A stretch of DNA of 5,298 nt from the NCBI GenBank assembly GCA_031262845.1, contig JAISGZ010000149.1:1-5298 (forward strand), read 5' to 3'. A program made the translations under genes and the position numbers. The stretch is from Propionibacteriaceae bacterium. GTDB taxonomy: Bacteria; Actinomycetota; Actinomycetes; Propionibacteriales; Propionibacteriaceae. How positions within the stretch are numbered: the stretch's first letter is position 1; each line of letters starts with the position of its first letter. Below the pieces are notes generated by a model that was not told the DNA's origin, did not search any database, and saw only the letters and a list, made by a program, of their open reading frames with translations. Of the stretch, positions 1 through 5,298 are shown piece by piece.

Positions 1-1211
1 ACCATCTCCGGCGGCACCCCGGCCGCCACCAATTCGGTGTCGCTGAGCTGGGAATGGGTCGTGGTGGCACTGTGAATCGCCAGCGACCGGGCGTCACCGA
101 TATTGGCGACGTGACGGAACAACTGGAGCCCGTCGATAAAAGCCGCGCCGGCTTCGCGGCCAGCAGCCAGGCCGAAGGACAGCAAGCCACCGTAGCCTTT
201 ACCGGTTAGGACCCGGTCCGCCACGGCCTTGTACGGGCTGTCGGCCAGACCGGGGTAGTTGACCCAGGCCACATCGGGGCGGTCGGCCAGATACTGAGCC
301 ACGGCCAGTGCGTTCTGGCAATGACGGTCGAGCCGCACCGGCAGGGACTCGATGCCTTGGCTGATCAGCCAGGCGTTGAACGGGGAAATCGCCGCGCCGG
401 TGTTCCGTAACAACACGGTCCGGGCGCGCGTGATGTAGGCCGCGTTGCCGGCGGCTTCGGTCCAGACGGTGTTGTGATACGAGGCGTCCGGTGCGGTCAT
501 GATGGCGAAACGGTCTGAGTGTTGGGTCCAATCGAAGCGCCCAGAATCGACGATCACACCACCGAGGCTGGTGCCGTGGCCGCCGAGGTATTTCGTGGCC
601 GCGTGAACAGCGACATCGACGCCGTGATCGAAGCAGTGGCAGAGATACGGCGTCGGCACGGTGTTGTCGAGCAAGAACGGTAAGCCGAGGGCGTGAGCAG
701 CATCTGACCAGGCGTCAAGATCAATGACGTTGATCTGGGGGTTGCCGATGGCCTCACCGAAAACCAGCCGCGTGCGATCATCGACCGCCGCCGCCAACTG
801 GTCGGGCCGGGTCGGGTCGACCAAGCGGGCCTCGATACCGAACTGCGGCAAGGTGTGGGTGAAAAGGGCAAAAGTGCCACCGTAAAGAGTCGATAAAGCG
901 ACAATATTGTCGCCCGCCCGGGCCAGTGCCAAGACCGCGTAGGTCACGGCCGCTGCCCCAGAAGCCGTTGCCAAAGCGCCAACCCCACCTTCGAGGGCGT
1001 TGAGCCTAGCTTCGAGCAGACCCTCGGTCGGATTGGTGATGCGGGAATAGATATTGCCGGGACGACGCAAGGCGAACAGGTCGGCGGCCATCTCGGTATC
1101 GGTGAATTGATAGGCCACGGTTTGGTAGATCGGTGCCGCCAAGGCTTGAGTGGCGGGGTCGGCCTGTTCTTGGCCGGCGTGGAGGGCCAGCGTCTCCGGA
1201 TGCAATGTCAT
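1..1211 (-). CDS. metY: O-acetylhomoserine sulfhydrylase, PLP-dependent (C-terminus cut by window edge)
   Basis: I read 403 codons of this gene from an ATG at 1211 to the left edge, with no stop. The protein belongs to the Cys/Met-metabolism PLP enzymes (fold type I, gamma-family) and fits the MetY branch. That branch makes homocysteine from O-acetylhomoserine and sulfide, or sometimes methionine from methanethiol, in the cytoplasm. Visible landmarks: YSRITNPT at about 55-62 (Tyr and Arg that contact the neighbouring subunit's PLP phosphate), ASG at 83-85, the stacking Tyr110 in TLYGG, Asp182 in LLDNTVPTPYL (pyridine-N partner), the Schiff-base Lys207 in HAATKYLGGHGTS, DASYHN at 242-247, and NIGDARSL at 370-377 with the substrate-carboxylate Arg375. 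Full-length relatives are roughly 425-440 residues, so some 25-35 residues lie outside the window. No Shine-Dalgarno precedes the ATG, but a -10-like TACTGT sits six bases upstream, which suggests leaderless translation. The family call is firm; MetY versus a cystathionine or methionine lyase rests on my recall of family sequences. Confidence 0.93.
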   Translation of the reverse strand, partial: MTLHPETLALHAGQEQADPATQALAAPIYQTVAYQFTDTEMAADLFALRRPGNIYSRITNPTEGLLEARLNALEGGVGALATASGAAAVTYAVLALARAGDNIVALSTLYGGTFALFTHTLPQFGIEARLVDPTRPDQLAAAVDDRTRLVFGEAIGNPQINVIDLDAWSDAAHALGLPFLLDNTVPTPYLCHCFDHGVDVAVHAATKYLGGHGTSLGGVIVDSGRFDWTQHSDRFAIMTAPDASYHNTVWTEAAGNAAYITRARTVLLRNTGAAISPFNAWLISQGIESLPVRLDRHCQNALAVAQYLADRPDVAWVNYPGLADSPYKAVADRVLTGKGYGGLLSFGLAAGREAGAAFIDGLQLFRHVANIGDARSLAIHSATTTHSQLSDTELVAAGVPPEM

Positions 1212-1217
1212 ACGACG

Positions 1218-1223
1218 ACAGTA
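1218..1223 (-). promoter_or_regulatory. -10 element of a putative leaderless promoter for metY
   Basis: Read on the minus strand, TACTGT matches the actinobacterial -10 pattern TANNNT. Exactly six bases separate it from the A of the metY ATG at 1211, so transcription would start at or next to the start codon. No good -35 is visible. The 8-bp palindrome AGTCGACT at 1252-1259 lies about 30 bp upstream of the -10 and could be an operator, but this is only a guess. Confidence 0.5.
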
Positions 1224-1471
1224 GTGGACTGGCGCCGCCGGTCGTGTGAGTAGTCGACTGTTGACCCCTAAGCAGCTGGCGATCCGCATCACCAGTAATC
1301 ATTGGCTTCATTGGCTGAACCGGCGGCGACACCAGGTATCAGTCGATGAGCTGGCAAGGATCCTTCAGATAAGCGGACAAACCAGCACCACCCCCGGCGA
1401 TCAGTGGGTAGACCGGGGCGTCGTCAGTGATCTGTTGGCTGAGCCATCACGGTTCCGCCGTCGGGAACGAT

Positions 1472-1477
1472 TAGGCT
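1472..1477 (+). promoter_or_regulatory. -10 element of a putative leaderless promoter for the pinwheel gene
   Basis: TAGGCT (TANNNT) is followed by exactly six bases and then the ATG at 1484, the same geometry as at metY. The first three bases of this box are also an in-frame TAG stop, so the coding frame cannot continue upstream of the ATG. There is no purine-rich Shine-Dalgarno within 15 bases of the ATG. A -35 match is weak. Confidence 0.5.
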
Positions 1478-1483
1478 GCAACC

Positions 1484-2377
1484 ATGGAATACGTCCTCCT
1501 GTCGGCCTCCGGCCGCTTGACCCGAGTTGAACTCACAGAGCCTTACGCCGTGGCCAGAGCCGCCCAAGCGACCGAGTCCCGGTCCTCCCACGATGTCATC
1601 GCCGCCGCTGCCCCGGTCGCCGAAGGCCAGGTCGGCGTCGTCACCTCGGCCGGCCGGGCGGTCAGTTTGGCGGCTGACAATTTGCCGATCTTGGCTGACC
1701 GAGCGCCCTGGTCCCTGGCCGAAGCGCCGTCGGCGGCGGACCGCGTGACGCTGGCTGAGGACGAAGAAGTGGTCGGCCTGTGTTCACTCGACCCGGAAGC
1801 GCCACCCTTGGCCTTGGGCACCCGGCACGGGGTCGTCAAGCGCGTCGTGCCGGAATACAAAGGCTGGGAAACCTGGGAAGTCATCGCCCTGAAAGACGGT
1901 GACGCCGTGGTCGGCGCGGCGCCGGCGGCCGAGACCGACGAAGTCGTCTTCATCACCTCGGATGCCCGCCTACTGCGGACGGCTGCCCGCGAAGTCCGGG
2001 CCCAGGGGCGGAGCGCCGGGGGAATGGCCGGCGTCAAACTGGGCGAGGACAGTCAGGTCGTGTTTTTCGGGGCCGTCGCCCGGGCCGACCGTGATCAAGC
2101 CCTCGTCAGTACCGTCGCCACCGGCCCCCGCTTGGACGCCCAGGTGACCGTCAAAGTGTCGCCCTTCAGCCTGTTCCCAGCCAAGGGCCGGGCCACCGGC
2201 GGTGTGCGCTGCCACCGCTTCATCAAGGGCCAGGATCGACTGGCCTTGGGCTGGGCCGGTTTACCACCGGCCCGAGCGGCCGACGCCGACGGTAACTTCC
2301 GGAATCTGCCGGCCCTGGACGAGCGCCGTGACGGCACTGGGACCAAGGTTTACGCCAGTTTCGCCGTCCTCGGGTAA
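1484..2377 (+). CDS. Stand-alone GyrA/ParC C-terminal beta-pinwheel DNA-binding protein
   Basis: This 297-residue protein corresponds to the whole C-terminal domain of actinobacterial gyrase/topoisomerase IV subunit A and nothing else. That domain is a six-bladed beta-pinwheel that binds and bends DNA around the enzyme. Blade-like repeats can be followed: VLLSASGRLTRV (4-15), VGVVTSAGRAVSL (50-62), LALGTRHGVVKRV (109-121), VVFITSDARLLRT (154-166) leading into QGRSAGGMAGVKL (174-186), then a blade containing KGRATGGVRCHRF (234-246), and a closing segment at about 262-297 ending DGTGTKVYASFAVLG. A canonical GyrA box (QRRGGKG type) is not seen, which fits a ParC-like domain better than a true GyrA. 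The winged-helix, tower and catalytic Tyr regions are absent, so it cannot cleave DNA alone. The ATG at 1484 is preceded by an in-frame stop 10-12 bases upstream and by a -10 box, so this is an independent gene rather than a truncated reading. It could be the free half of a split ParC, a paralogue that modulates topoisomerase, or a well-preserved remnant. Confidence 0.9.
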   Translation: MEYVLLSASGRLTRVELTEPYAVARAAQATESRSSHDVIAAAAPVAEGQVGVVTSAGRAVSLAADNLPILADRAPWSLAEAPSAADRVTLAEDEEVVGLCSLDPEAPPLALGTRHGVVKRVVPEYKGWETWEVIALKDGDAVVGAAPAAETDEVVFITSDARLLRTAAREVRAQGRSAGGMAGVKLGEDSQVVFFGAVARADRDQALVSTVATGPRLDAQVTVKVSPFSLFPAKGRATGGVRCHRFIKGQDRLALGWAGLPPARAADADGNFRNLPALDERRDGTGTKVYASFAVLG

Positions 2378-2409
2378 AACCCCGCCGGGTGCTGCCAATA
2401 GGTCATTGA

Positions 2410-2441
2410 GTCGCGGCTGGGGACTGCGTGGAAGCCGCGGC
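2410..2441 (+). terminator. Hairpin downstream of the pinwheel gene, candidate terminator
   Basis: CGCGGCT at 2412-2418 pairs with AGCCGCG at 2433-2439. One G-T and one G-C pair extend the stem outward to 9 bp, around a 14-base loop. It begins 33 bases after the stop codon. There is no T-run after it, so an intrinsic terminator of the classic kind is not shown; high-GC Gram-positives often lack the U-tract. Confidence 0.4.
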
Positions 2442-2483
2442 ATCGGAATTCGTAGGGCATTTGCGCCACTGCTACACAGCTGC

Positions 2484-2591
2484 GAGACCGTAGACCGTCT
2501 CATCAGCCACGGTGACCCTGGTTGAAGCCGTGGGATGAACAGTCGCTGGCCGCTGATCGTTGGTGCCAGACGGTAACCGTCTCATCAGCCA
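2484..2591. repeat. Two copies of a hairpin-forming intergenic repeat
   Basis: The 16-bp word ACCGTCTCATCAGCCA occurs at 2494-2509 and again at 2576-2591, 82 bp apart. In each copy the bases just to the left form a stem with the start of the word: GAGAC (2484-2488) with GTCTC (2497-2501), and AGACGGT (2568-2574) with ACCGTCT (2576-2582). The left arms differ in sequence yet both pair. On the minus strand the nearer copy begins 14 bases after the membrane-protein stop codon, so it may end that transcript. The first copy also contains a tandem AGACCGT pair (2485-2498). Confidence 0.6.
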
Positions 2592-2604
2592 AGGGCAGTG
2601 GGCC

Positions 2605-4059
2605 TCAGCTCTGGGCGGCTTCGATCACGGCCGGTTTGAACTGATCGACGGCGAAGTGTTCCCAGGAATCGTCGCCGAAGGTTTGGGCGACCACAACATT
2701 GCCGTAGCCGGCGAGCTGTTCAACCGTCACCCCGAGAGTTTCGATCGACACCATGTGGACGTCGTCGGTGGTTGTTTCGCTGACCACGACGTAGTTCTCA
2801 CTGGCGTGAGATAGACAGCTGACCAGCCCGTCGAGGTAGTTGTCAGCGTGCCGGTTGGCGGTGAACAACTTCAGTTCGACTGACCCGCTGGCCCCGAGTT
2901 CCAAGTCTTCGGTCGAGACCATGTTGTTCGGGCAGAACTGCGCCAAGATGCCGTCGACGAGGCCGTTGTTGGGGTGAACGTCGAGCGGTCGGATCTGAGC
3001 CGTGGTCGGCAGGGTCTCGTGAGCCAGGACCAAGAATTGCTCTTGGGTCAGGGTCGGGCCGACCGCGCCGCCGAACCAGCCGACAAAGTTGCGGAGAGCG
3101 AAGAAACCACCGATACCGACGGCCAAACACAACACCAGCGCGCCGGCGATCAGCCAGGAGCGACGCCGGTTCGACGGCGCCGGGCCGGTCGGAGCACCCG
3201 CCGGCGGTGTCAGCGGCTCAACCTGGTCGGTTGGCCAACCAGTTGGCGTGGCCATCAGGCCAGCTCCTAGCGGCGGCGTCAATCCAGTCGGTCCGACGGG
3301 CGTCGGTTGAGACAGGCTGGGGCTGCCAGTCGACGGGTTGCCAACTGGCTGACCGACGGCCGGATCCCAAGCCGGTGTCGCCGCCGTCGCCGGAGCCGCC
3401 ATCGGGCTGGCTTGACTCCAAGCTGAGCTGGCTTGGCCGGCGGACGTCGTCGGAGCAGCCCAGTAAGAGTTGGCCAAGTCAGGCTGATCGCTGGCGGACT
3501 GGCTGGCCGTCTCACTCCAGGTCGGCGCCAAGTAGGCCGGAGTGGCTTGTGAGACAGGGTTGGAAGAGGCCGGGCCAGAAGCGGCAGAGCTAGAAGAAAC
3601 CGGGCCAGAAGGGGCAGAGCTAGAGGAGGCCGGGCCAGAAGCGGCAAAGGCAGAAGGGGCAGAGCTAGAGGAGGCCGGGCCAGAAGGGGCAAAGGCAGAA
3701 GGGGCAGAGCTAGAAGAGGCGGGGTTAGAAGCGGTCACGGCTGAGGTTGGGGCGCCGGTCTGAGGTGGGACAACGGGAGCGGTTGCGCCCGGGTTGGCCG
3801 GCTCAGTCGCGGCATCGGCCGTCGCCAGTGAAGGGCTGGCGCCTTCATTCGAGGATCGCCGAGCTTGAAGTACGGCTTTGACAGAACTATTGCCGACTTG
3901 TTCGAGCCAAGCCAGCAAATCGGGGTAAGCCGCTGGGTGAGCCGCCACCTCCGCCAGCAGAGCCGGCTGGGAAGCGGCGATGGCTTGGAGATCAGCGGCC
4001 GGCAGATGAGGATCACGAAGTGCCACGGCAGCAACTGCGGGATCTGCGTAACGAGCCAT
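2605..4059 (-). CDS. Variant-LRR, low-complexity-linker, single-pass membrane protein of unknown function
   Basis: This 484-residue protein has four parts. Residues 1-68 resemble the variant leucine-rich-repeat domain common in Actinomycetota, with phrases such as DPHLPAADLQAIAASQPALL and AAHPAAYPDLLAWLEQVG followed by VKAVLQARR. Residues 69-296 are a Pro/Ser/Ala/Thr-rich, probably disordered linker; residues 113-164 are tandem copies of PASSSSAPSG and PASSSSAPSAFAASG. A hydrophobic helix at about 301-323 follows the basic stretch NRRR (297-300), so the N-terminus should face the cytoplasm. Residues 331-484 are an outer domain I do not recognise, with two cysteines (376 and 415) that could form a disulfide. 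There is no signal peptide. The ATG at 4059 fits the domain start; the reading frame stays open upstream but I saw no other good start there. The only purine-rich candidate, AAGGA, lies 16 bases before the ATG, farther than usual. By analogy with other proteins of this layout it may be an envelope anchor or sensor, but no function is shown. Confidence 0.85.
   Translation of the reverse strand: MARYADPAVAAVALRDPHLPAADLQAIAASQPALLAEVAAHPAAYPDLLAWLEQVGNSSVKAVLQARRSSNEGASPSLATADAATEPANPGATAPVVPPQTGAPTSAVTASNPASSSSAPSAFAPSGPASSSSAPSAFAASGPASSSSAPSGPVSSSSAASGPASSNPVSQATPAYLAPTWSETASQSASDQPDLANSYWAAPTTSAGQASSAWSQASPMAAPATAATPAWDPAVGQPVGNPSTGSPSLSQPTPVGPTGLTPPLGAGLMATPTGWPTDQVEPLTPPAGAPTGPAPSNRRRSWLIAGALVLCLAVGIGGFFALRNFVGWFGGAVGPTLTQEQFLVLAHETLPTTAQIRPLDVHPNNGLVDGILAQFCPNNMVSTEDLELGASGSVELKLFTANRHADNYLDGLVSCLSHASENYVVVSETTTDDVHMVSIETLGVTVEQLAGYGNVVVAQTFGDDSWEHFAVDQFKPAVIEAAQS
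3570..3734 (-). repeat. In-frame 30/45-bp tandem repeats encoding Pro/Ser/Ala units
   Basis: On the plus strand the units start with CCGGGCCAGAA at 3570, 3600, 3630 and 3675, giving two 30-bp and two 45-bp units, and a degenerate partial unit from 3720. The 45-bp form is the 30-bp form with 15 extra bases. All lengths are multiples of three, so copy-number changes keep the reading frame. They encode the PASSSSAPSG and PASSSSAPSAFAASG segments of the membrane-protein linker. The plus strand here is strongly purine-biased. Confidence 0.9.
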
Positions 4060-4267
4060 GACAGGTAAGGAAACGTCCTTCGGTTCCAGAATCCTCTGAG
4101 GGTTTGCCTGATGACATTCTCGGTGAACCTCGGTTTCTCGTCAGTTGGCCACCGCACCGGTCGCCATGAATAACACGACATTTCAGTGCGACAGACCACC
4201 ACCCGCGAACCGCGCCAGAAATTCCCAGTTCTCGACCACTTCAAAAGTCGATTAAAAGCCAAATTCA

Positions 4268-4284
4268 GTTAAGATTTTGTTAAG
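4268..4284. promoter_or_regulatory. GTTAAG direct repeat at one-turn spacing
   Basis: GTTAAG occurs at 4268-4273 and 4279-4284. The start-to-start distance is 11 bp, about one helical turn, in the AT-rich island between the divergent genes. This layout is typical of tandem sites for winged-helix response regulators, but no specific regulator can be named. Read on the minus strand, TTAACA at 4278-4283 also resembles a -35 box. Confidence 0.3.
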
Positions 4285-4327
4285 TCTAGGGCTTACCGCG
4301 CAGAACTTGCGAACAGCGTGCTGACGA

Positions 4328-4365
4328 GGTCTTTCACGGTCTGGTCTCAGTGTCCAAGACCGGTC
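4328..4365. promoter_or_regulatory. Cluster of GGTCT half-sites with a GACCGGTC palindrome
   Basis: GGTCT occurs at 4328-4332, 4338-4342 and 4343-4347. Its reverse complement AGACC is at 4357-4361, inside the palindrome GACCGGTC (4358-4365). GGTCTT (4328-4333) and AAGACC (4356-4361) form a 6-bp inverted pair with a 22-base interval. The cluster lies 90-127 bp before the AraC-family start codon, a reasonable place for an activator or autoregulatory operator. Confidence 0.3.
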
Positions 4366-4432
4366 GTTTCAGCGACCACGGAGAATTCGTCGTTTCTTAA
4401 TCTGAGTGTTAATTTTCCTTTCATCCATGACG

Positions 4433-4453
4433 GTTGTTACTGGAGGTAACAGT
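4433..4453 (+). promoter_or_regulatory. Shine-Dalgarno of the AraC-family gene inside a hairpin
   Basis: GTTAC (4436-4440) and GTAAC (4446-4450) are perfect inverted arms around the loop TGGAG. A T-A pair (4435/4451) and two possible G-U wobble pairs extend the stem. The strong ribosome binding site GGAGG (4442-4446) occupies most of the loop and one stem base, eight bases before the ATG at 4455. This spacing selects ATG 4455 over the upstream TTG at 4434. The fold may hide or display the binding site, or the DNA palindrome may be a protein site. Confidence 0.55.
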
Positions 4454-4454
4454 G

Positions 4455-5282
4455 ATGTCCGGTCGTTGTGGGGTTGTGGAATTGCATAAAGGCGAACGCC
4501 TAGCCCCAGATATTTCAGTTGAGATCGACACTGAGTTGGAACTGTGGTCGGCGGCCCTGGCGCCGCCGCTGGTTCAGCCGGTTTCGGAGTCCATTTCCAG
4601 CGCCGTCGGTCGGCCCAGTGAGACGGCGGCTCGGCTTTTCGTGTCGGAATGCCGAGCCGAAAGCCTGGCCCAAGCCCTGAACTGTTTGGAGCGCTGTCTT
4701 GACGTCGTCTGGGCCGAGCCGATTGCCATCCGGGCGGACCGGGTGGGGCAGTTGGAGGAAGCCATCCTGGAAACCGCCCGCTTGTTGTGTCCGGCCGAAG
4801 TCGGTCATCTGCGCTTCGTCATTCGACGGCAGCGGGCGGACGACCCGCTGCGCTACAACCGGTTCGTGGTTCAGACCAATCTGGAGGCGCTGCTGATCGG
4901 GTTGGTCGAAGCTGTTCGCCGTCAGCGGCCGGATCGGGGGCGCAACTTCCAAGACCTCCTCAACGCCTTGGAGAAACCCCGGCCGCGAGCCTTCTCATTG
5001 ACTGAGGCAGCCACCTTCTTGTACCTGTCACCGGGACATTTGTCGAAGAAGTTCAAGGCCGTCACGGGTCAGTCCTTCATCTCCTACGTCACCCAGCGGC
5101 GGATGCGGCGGGCCCGGCTGATGCTGATGTACACCGACCTGCCGGTTCTCACGATCGCCAGCCATTTGGGCTTCAACCAGGCCAACTACTTTGCCCGCGT
5201 CTTCCGGGCGGCGACCGGAATTTCGCCGGGAGAATACCGGCGGCAACACCAGGTTTGCTCGGCCCGTCCAGAACTGCGGTAA
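4455..5282 (+). CDS. AraC-family transcriptional regulator
   Basis: This 275-residue protein ends in a typical AraC/XylS DNA-binding domain of two helix-turn-helix units, at about residues 176-264. The first unit is FSLTEAATFLYLSPGHLSKKFKAVTG. It is followed by the linker helix SFISYVTQRRMRRARLML. The second unit is PVLTIASHLGFNQANYFARVFRAATG, then the family-typical end ISPGEYRR. Residues 1-170 are not the arabinose-type cupin as far as I can see. They look mostly helical and resemble the regions before the HTH in YesN-like regulators, so the ligand is unknown. Cysteines occur at residues 5, 66, 77, 81 and 112 of this start. ATG 4455 follows GGAGG at 8-base spacing; a GTG directly before it (4452) is an alternative, and an in-frame TTG at 4434 lies upstream of the ribosome binding site and is unlikely. 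The gene is divergent from the membrane-protein gene, a common arrangement for a local regulator, but the target is not proven. The window ends 16 bases after the stop. Confidence 0.92.
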   Translation: MSGRCGVVELHKGERLAPDISVEIDTELELWSAALAPPLVQPVSESISSAVGRPSETAARLFVSECRAESLAQALNCLERCLDVVWAEPIAIRADRVGQLEEAILETARLLCPAEVGHLRFVIRRQRADDPLRYNRFVVQTNLEALLIGLVEAVRRQRPDRGRNFQDLLNALEKPRPRAFSLTEAATFLYLSPGHLSKKFKAVTGQSFISYVTQRRMRRARLMLMYTDLPVLTIASHLGFNQANYFARVFRAATGISPGEYRRQHQVCSARPELR

Positions 5283-5298
5283 GCGATCACCGCGATCG

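Larger units (their letters stand above)
1212..1483. other. Divergent intergenic region between metY and the pinwheel gene
   Basis: These 272 bp separate two divergent genes. Each end carries a TANNNT box six bases before an ATG. The frame of the plus-strand gene has several stops here (for example TAG at 1472-1474), and I found no trace of a topoisomerase catalytic domain in any reading I made. Other visible items are the tandem ATTGGCT pair at 1301-1307 and 1310-1316, the palindrome AGTCGACT at 1252-1259, and TAGAC-N6-GTCGT at 1409-1424. No convincing small gene or structured RNA was seen. Confidence 0.6.
2378..2604. other. Convergent intergenic region with hairpin repeats
   Basis: These 227 bp lie between two converging genes. 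They hold a GC-rich stem (2410-2441) and two related hairpin repeats (2484-2509 and 2568-2591). I see no coding potential and no recognisable RNA gene. Confidence 0.6.
4060..4454. other. Divergent regulatory region between the membrane-protein gene and the AraC-family gene
   Basis: These 395 bp contain no convincing gene. A marked AT-rich island spans about 4240-4290, and a smaller one spans 4393-4420. Candidate plus-strand -10 boxes are TAATCT (4398-4403) and TAATTT (4410-4415), each without a good -35. Possible regulator sites are the GTTAAG direct repeat (4268-4284) and a GGTCT cluster (4328-4365). I could not assign a promoter for the minus-strand gene with confidence. Confidence 0.55.

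Noticed and set aside
1006..1332. A minus-strand reading beginning with the phrase SPPVQPMKPMITG, which faintly recalls a transporter motif
   Set aside because: It continues into metY in the wrong frame, and the same frame has stops just upstream; the likeness is too short to support a pseudogene.
1246..1530. A 94-codon plus-strand reading with a GTG start in the intergenic region
   Set aside because: It runs into the pinwheel gene in another frame, has no ribosome binding site, and its product resembles nothing I know.
1543..2037. A long minus-strand reading across the pinwheel gene
   Set aside because: It is an antisense shadow typical of GC-rich coding DNA; the plus-strand protein has clear family motifs.
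3542..3763. A plus-strand reading giving an acidic Glu/Gly/Ala repeat protein
   Set aside because: It is the antisense of the tandem repeats in the membrane-protein linker and has no independent start signals.
3735..4262. A 175-codon minus-strand reading overlapping the start of the membrane-protein gene
   Set aside because: It is in another frame from the LRR-like domain, has no family resemblance, and would cover the AT-rich regulatory island.
5283..5298. Inverted repeat CGATC/GATCG at the right edge
   Set aside because: It could be the start of a terminator for the AraC-family gene, but five base pairs at a cut edge is not enough to call.

Overview
The window looks like chromosomal DNA from a high-GC Gram-positive (Actinomycetota). 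The evidence is GC-rich codon use, an actinobacterial-type GyrA/ParC C-terminal domain, a variant leucine-rich-repeat membrane protein of a kind seen in that phylum, and two genes whose promoters place the -10 box six bases before the ATG, as in leaderless mRNAs. A Propionibacteriaceae-like host is possible, but this is a guess.

Layout. (1) 1-1211, minus: the first 403 codons of an O-acetylhomoserine sulfhydrylase (MetY type), running off the left edge. (2) 1212-1483: a divergent intergenic region with a leaderless-type promoter at each end. (3) 1484-2377, plus: a free-standing GyrA/ParC C-terminal beta-pinwheel with no catalytic domain attached. (4) 2378-2604: a convergent intergenic region with a strong hairpin and two related hairpin-forming repeats, probably a two-way termination zone. 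(5) 2605-4059, minus: a single-pass membrane protein made of an N-terminal variant LRR domain, a long Pro/Ser/Ala linker with 30/45-bp tandem DNA repeats, one membrane helix and an unrecognised extracellular domain. (6) 4060-4454: a second divergent intergenic region with an AT-rich island, repeated half-sites and a hairpin that encloses a Shine-Dalgarno sequence. (7) 4455-5282, plus: an AraC-family regulator.

No shared pathway is evident. metY serves methionine/cysteine synthesis. The pinwheel protein should bind and wrap DNA, perhaps as the separate half of a split topoisomerase or as a topology modulator. The AraC regulator is divergent from the membrane-protein gene and may control it and itself through the region between them. 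The two observations most worth following are the stand-alone pinwheel gene and the hairpin around the AraC-gene ribosome binding site. No CRISPR array, tRNA, rRNA, transposase or phage gene was seen.
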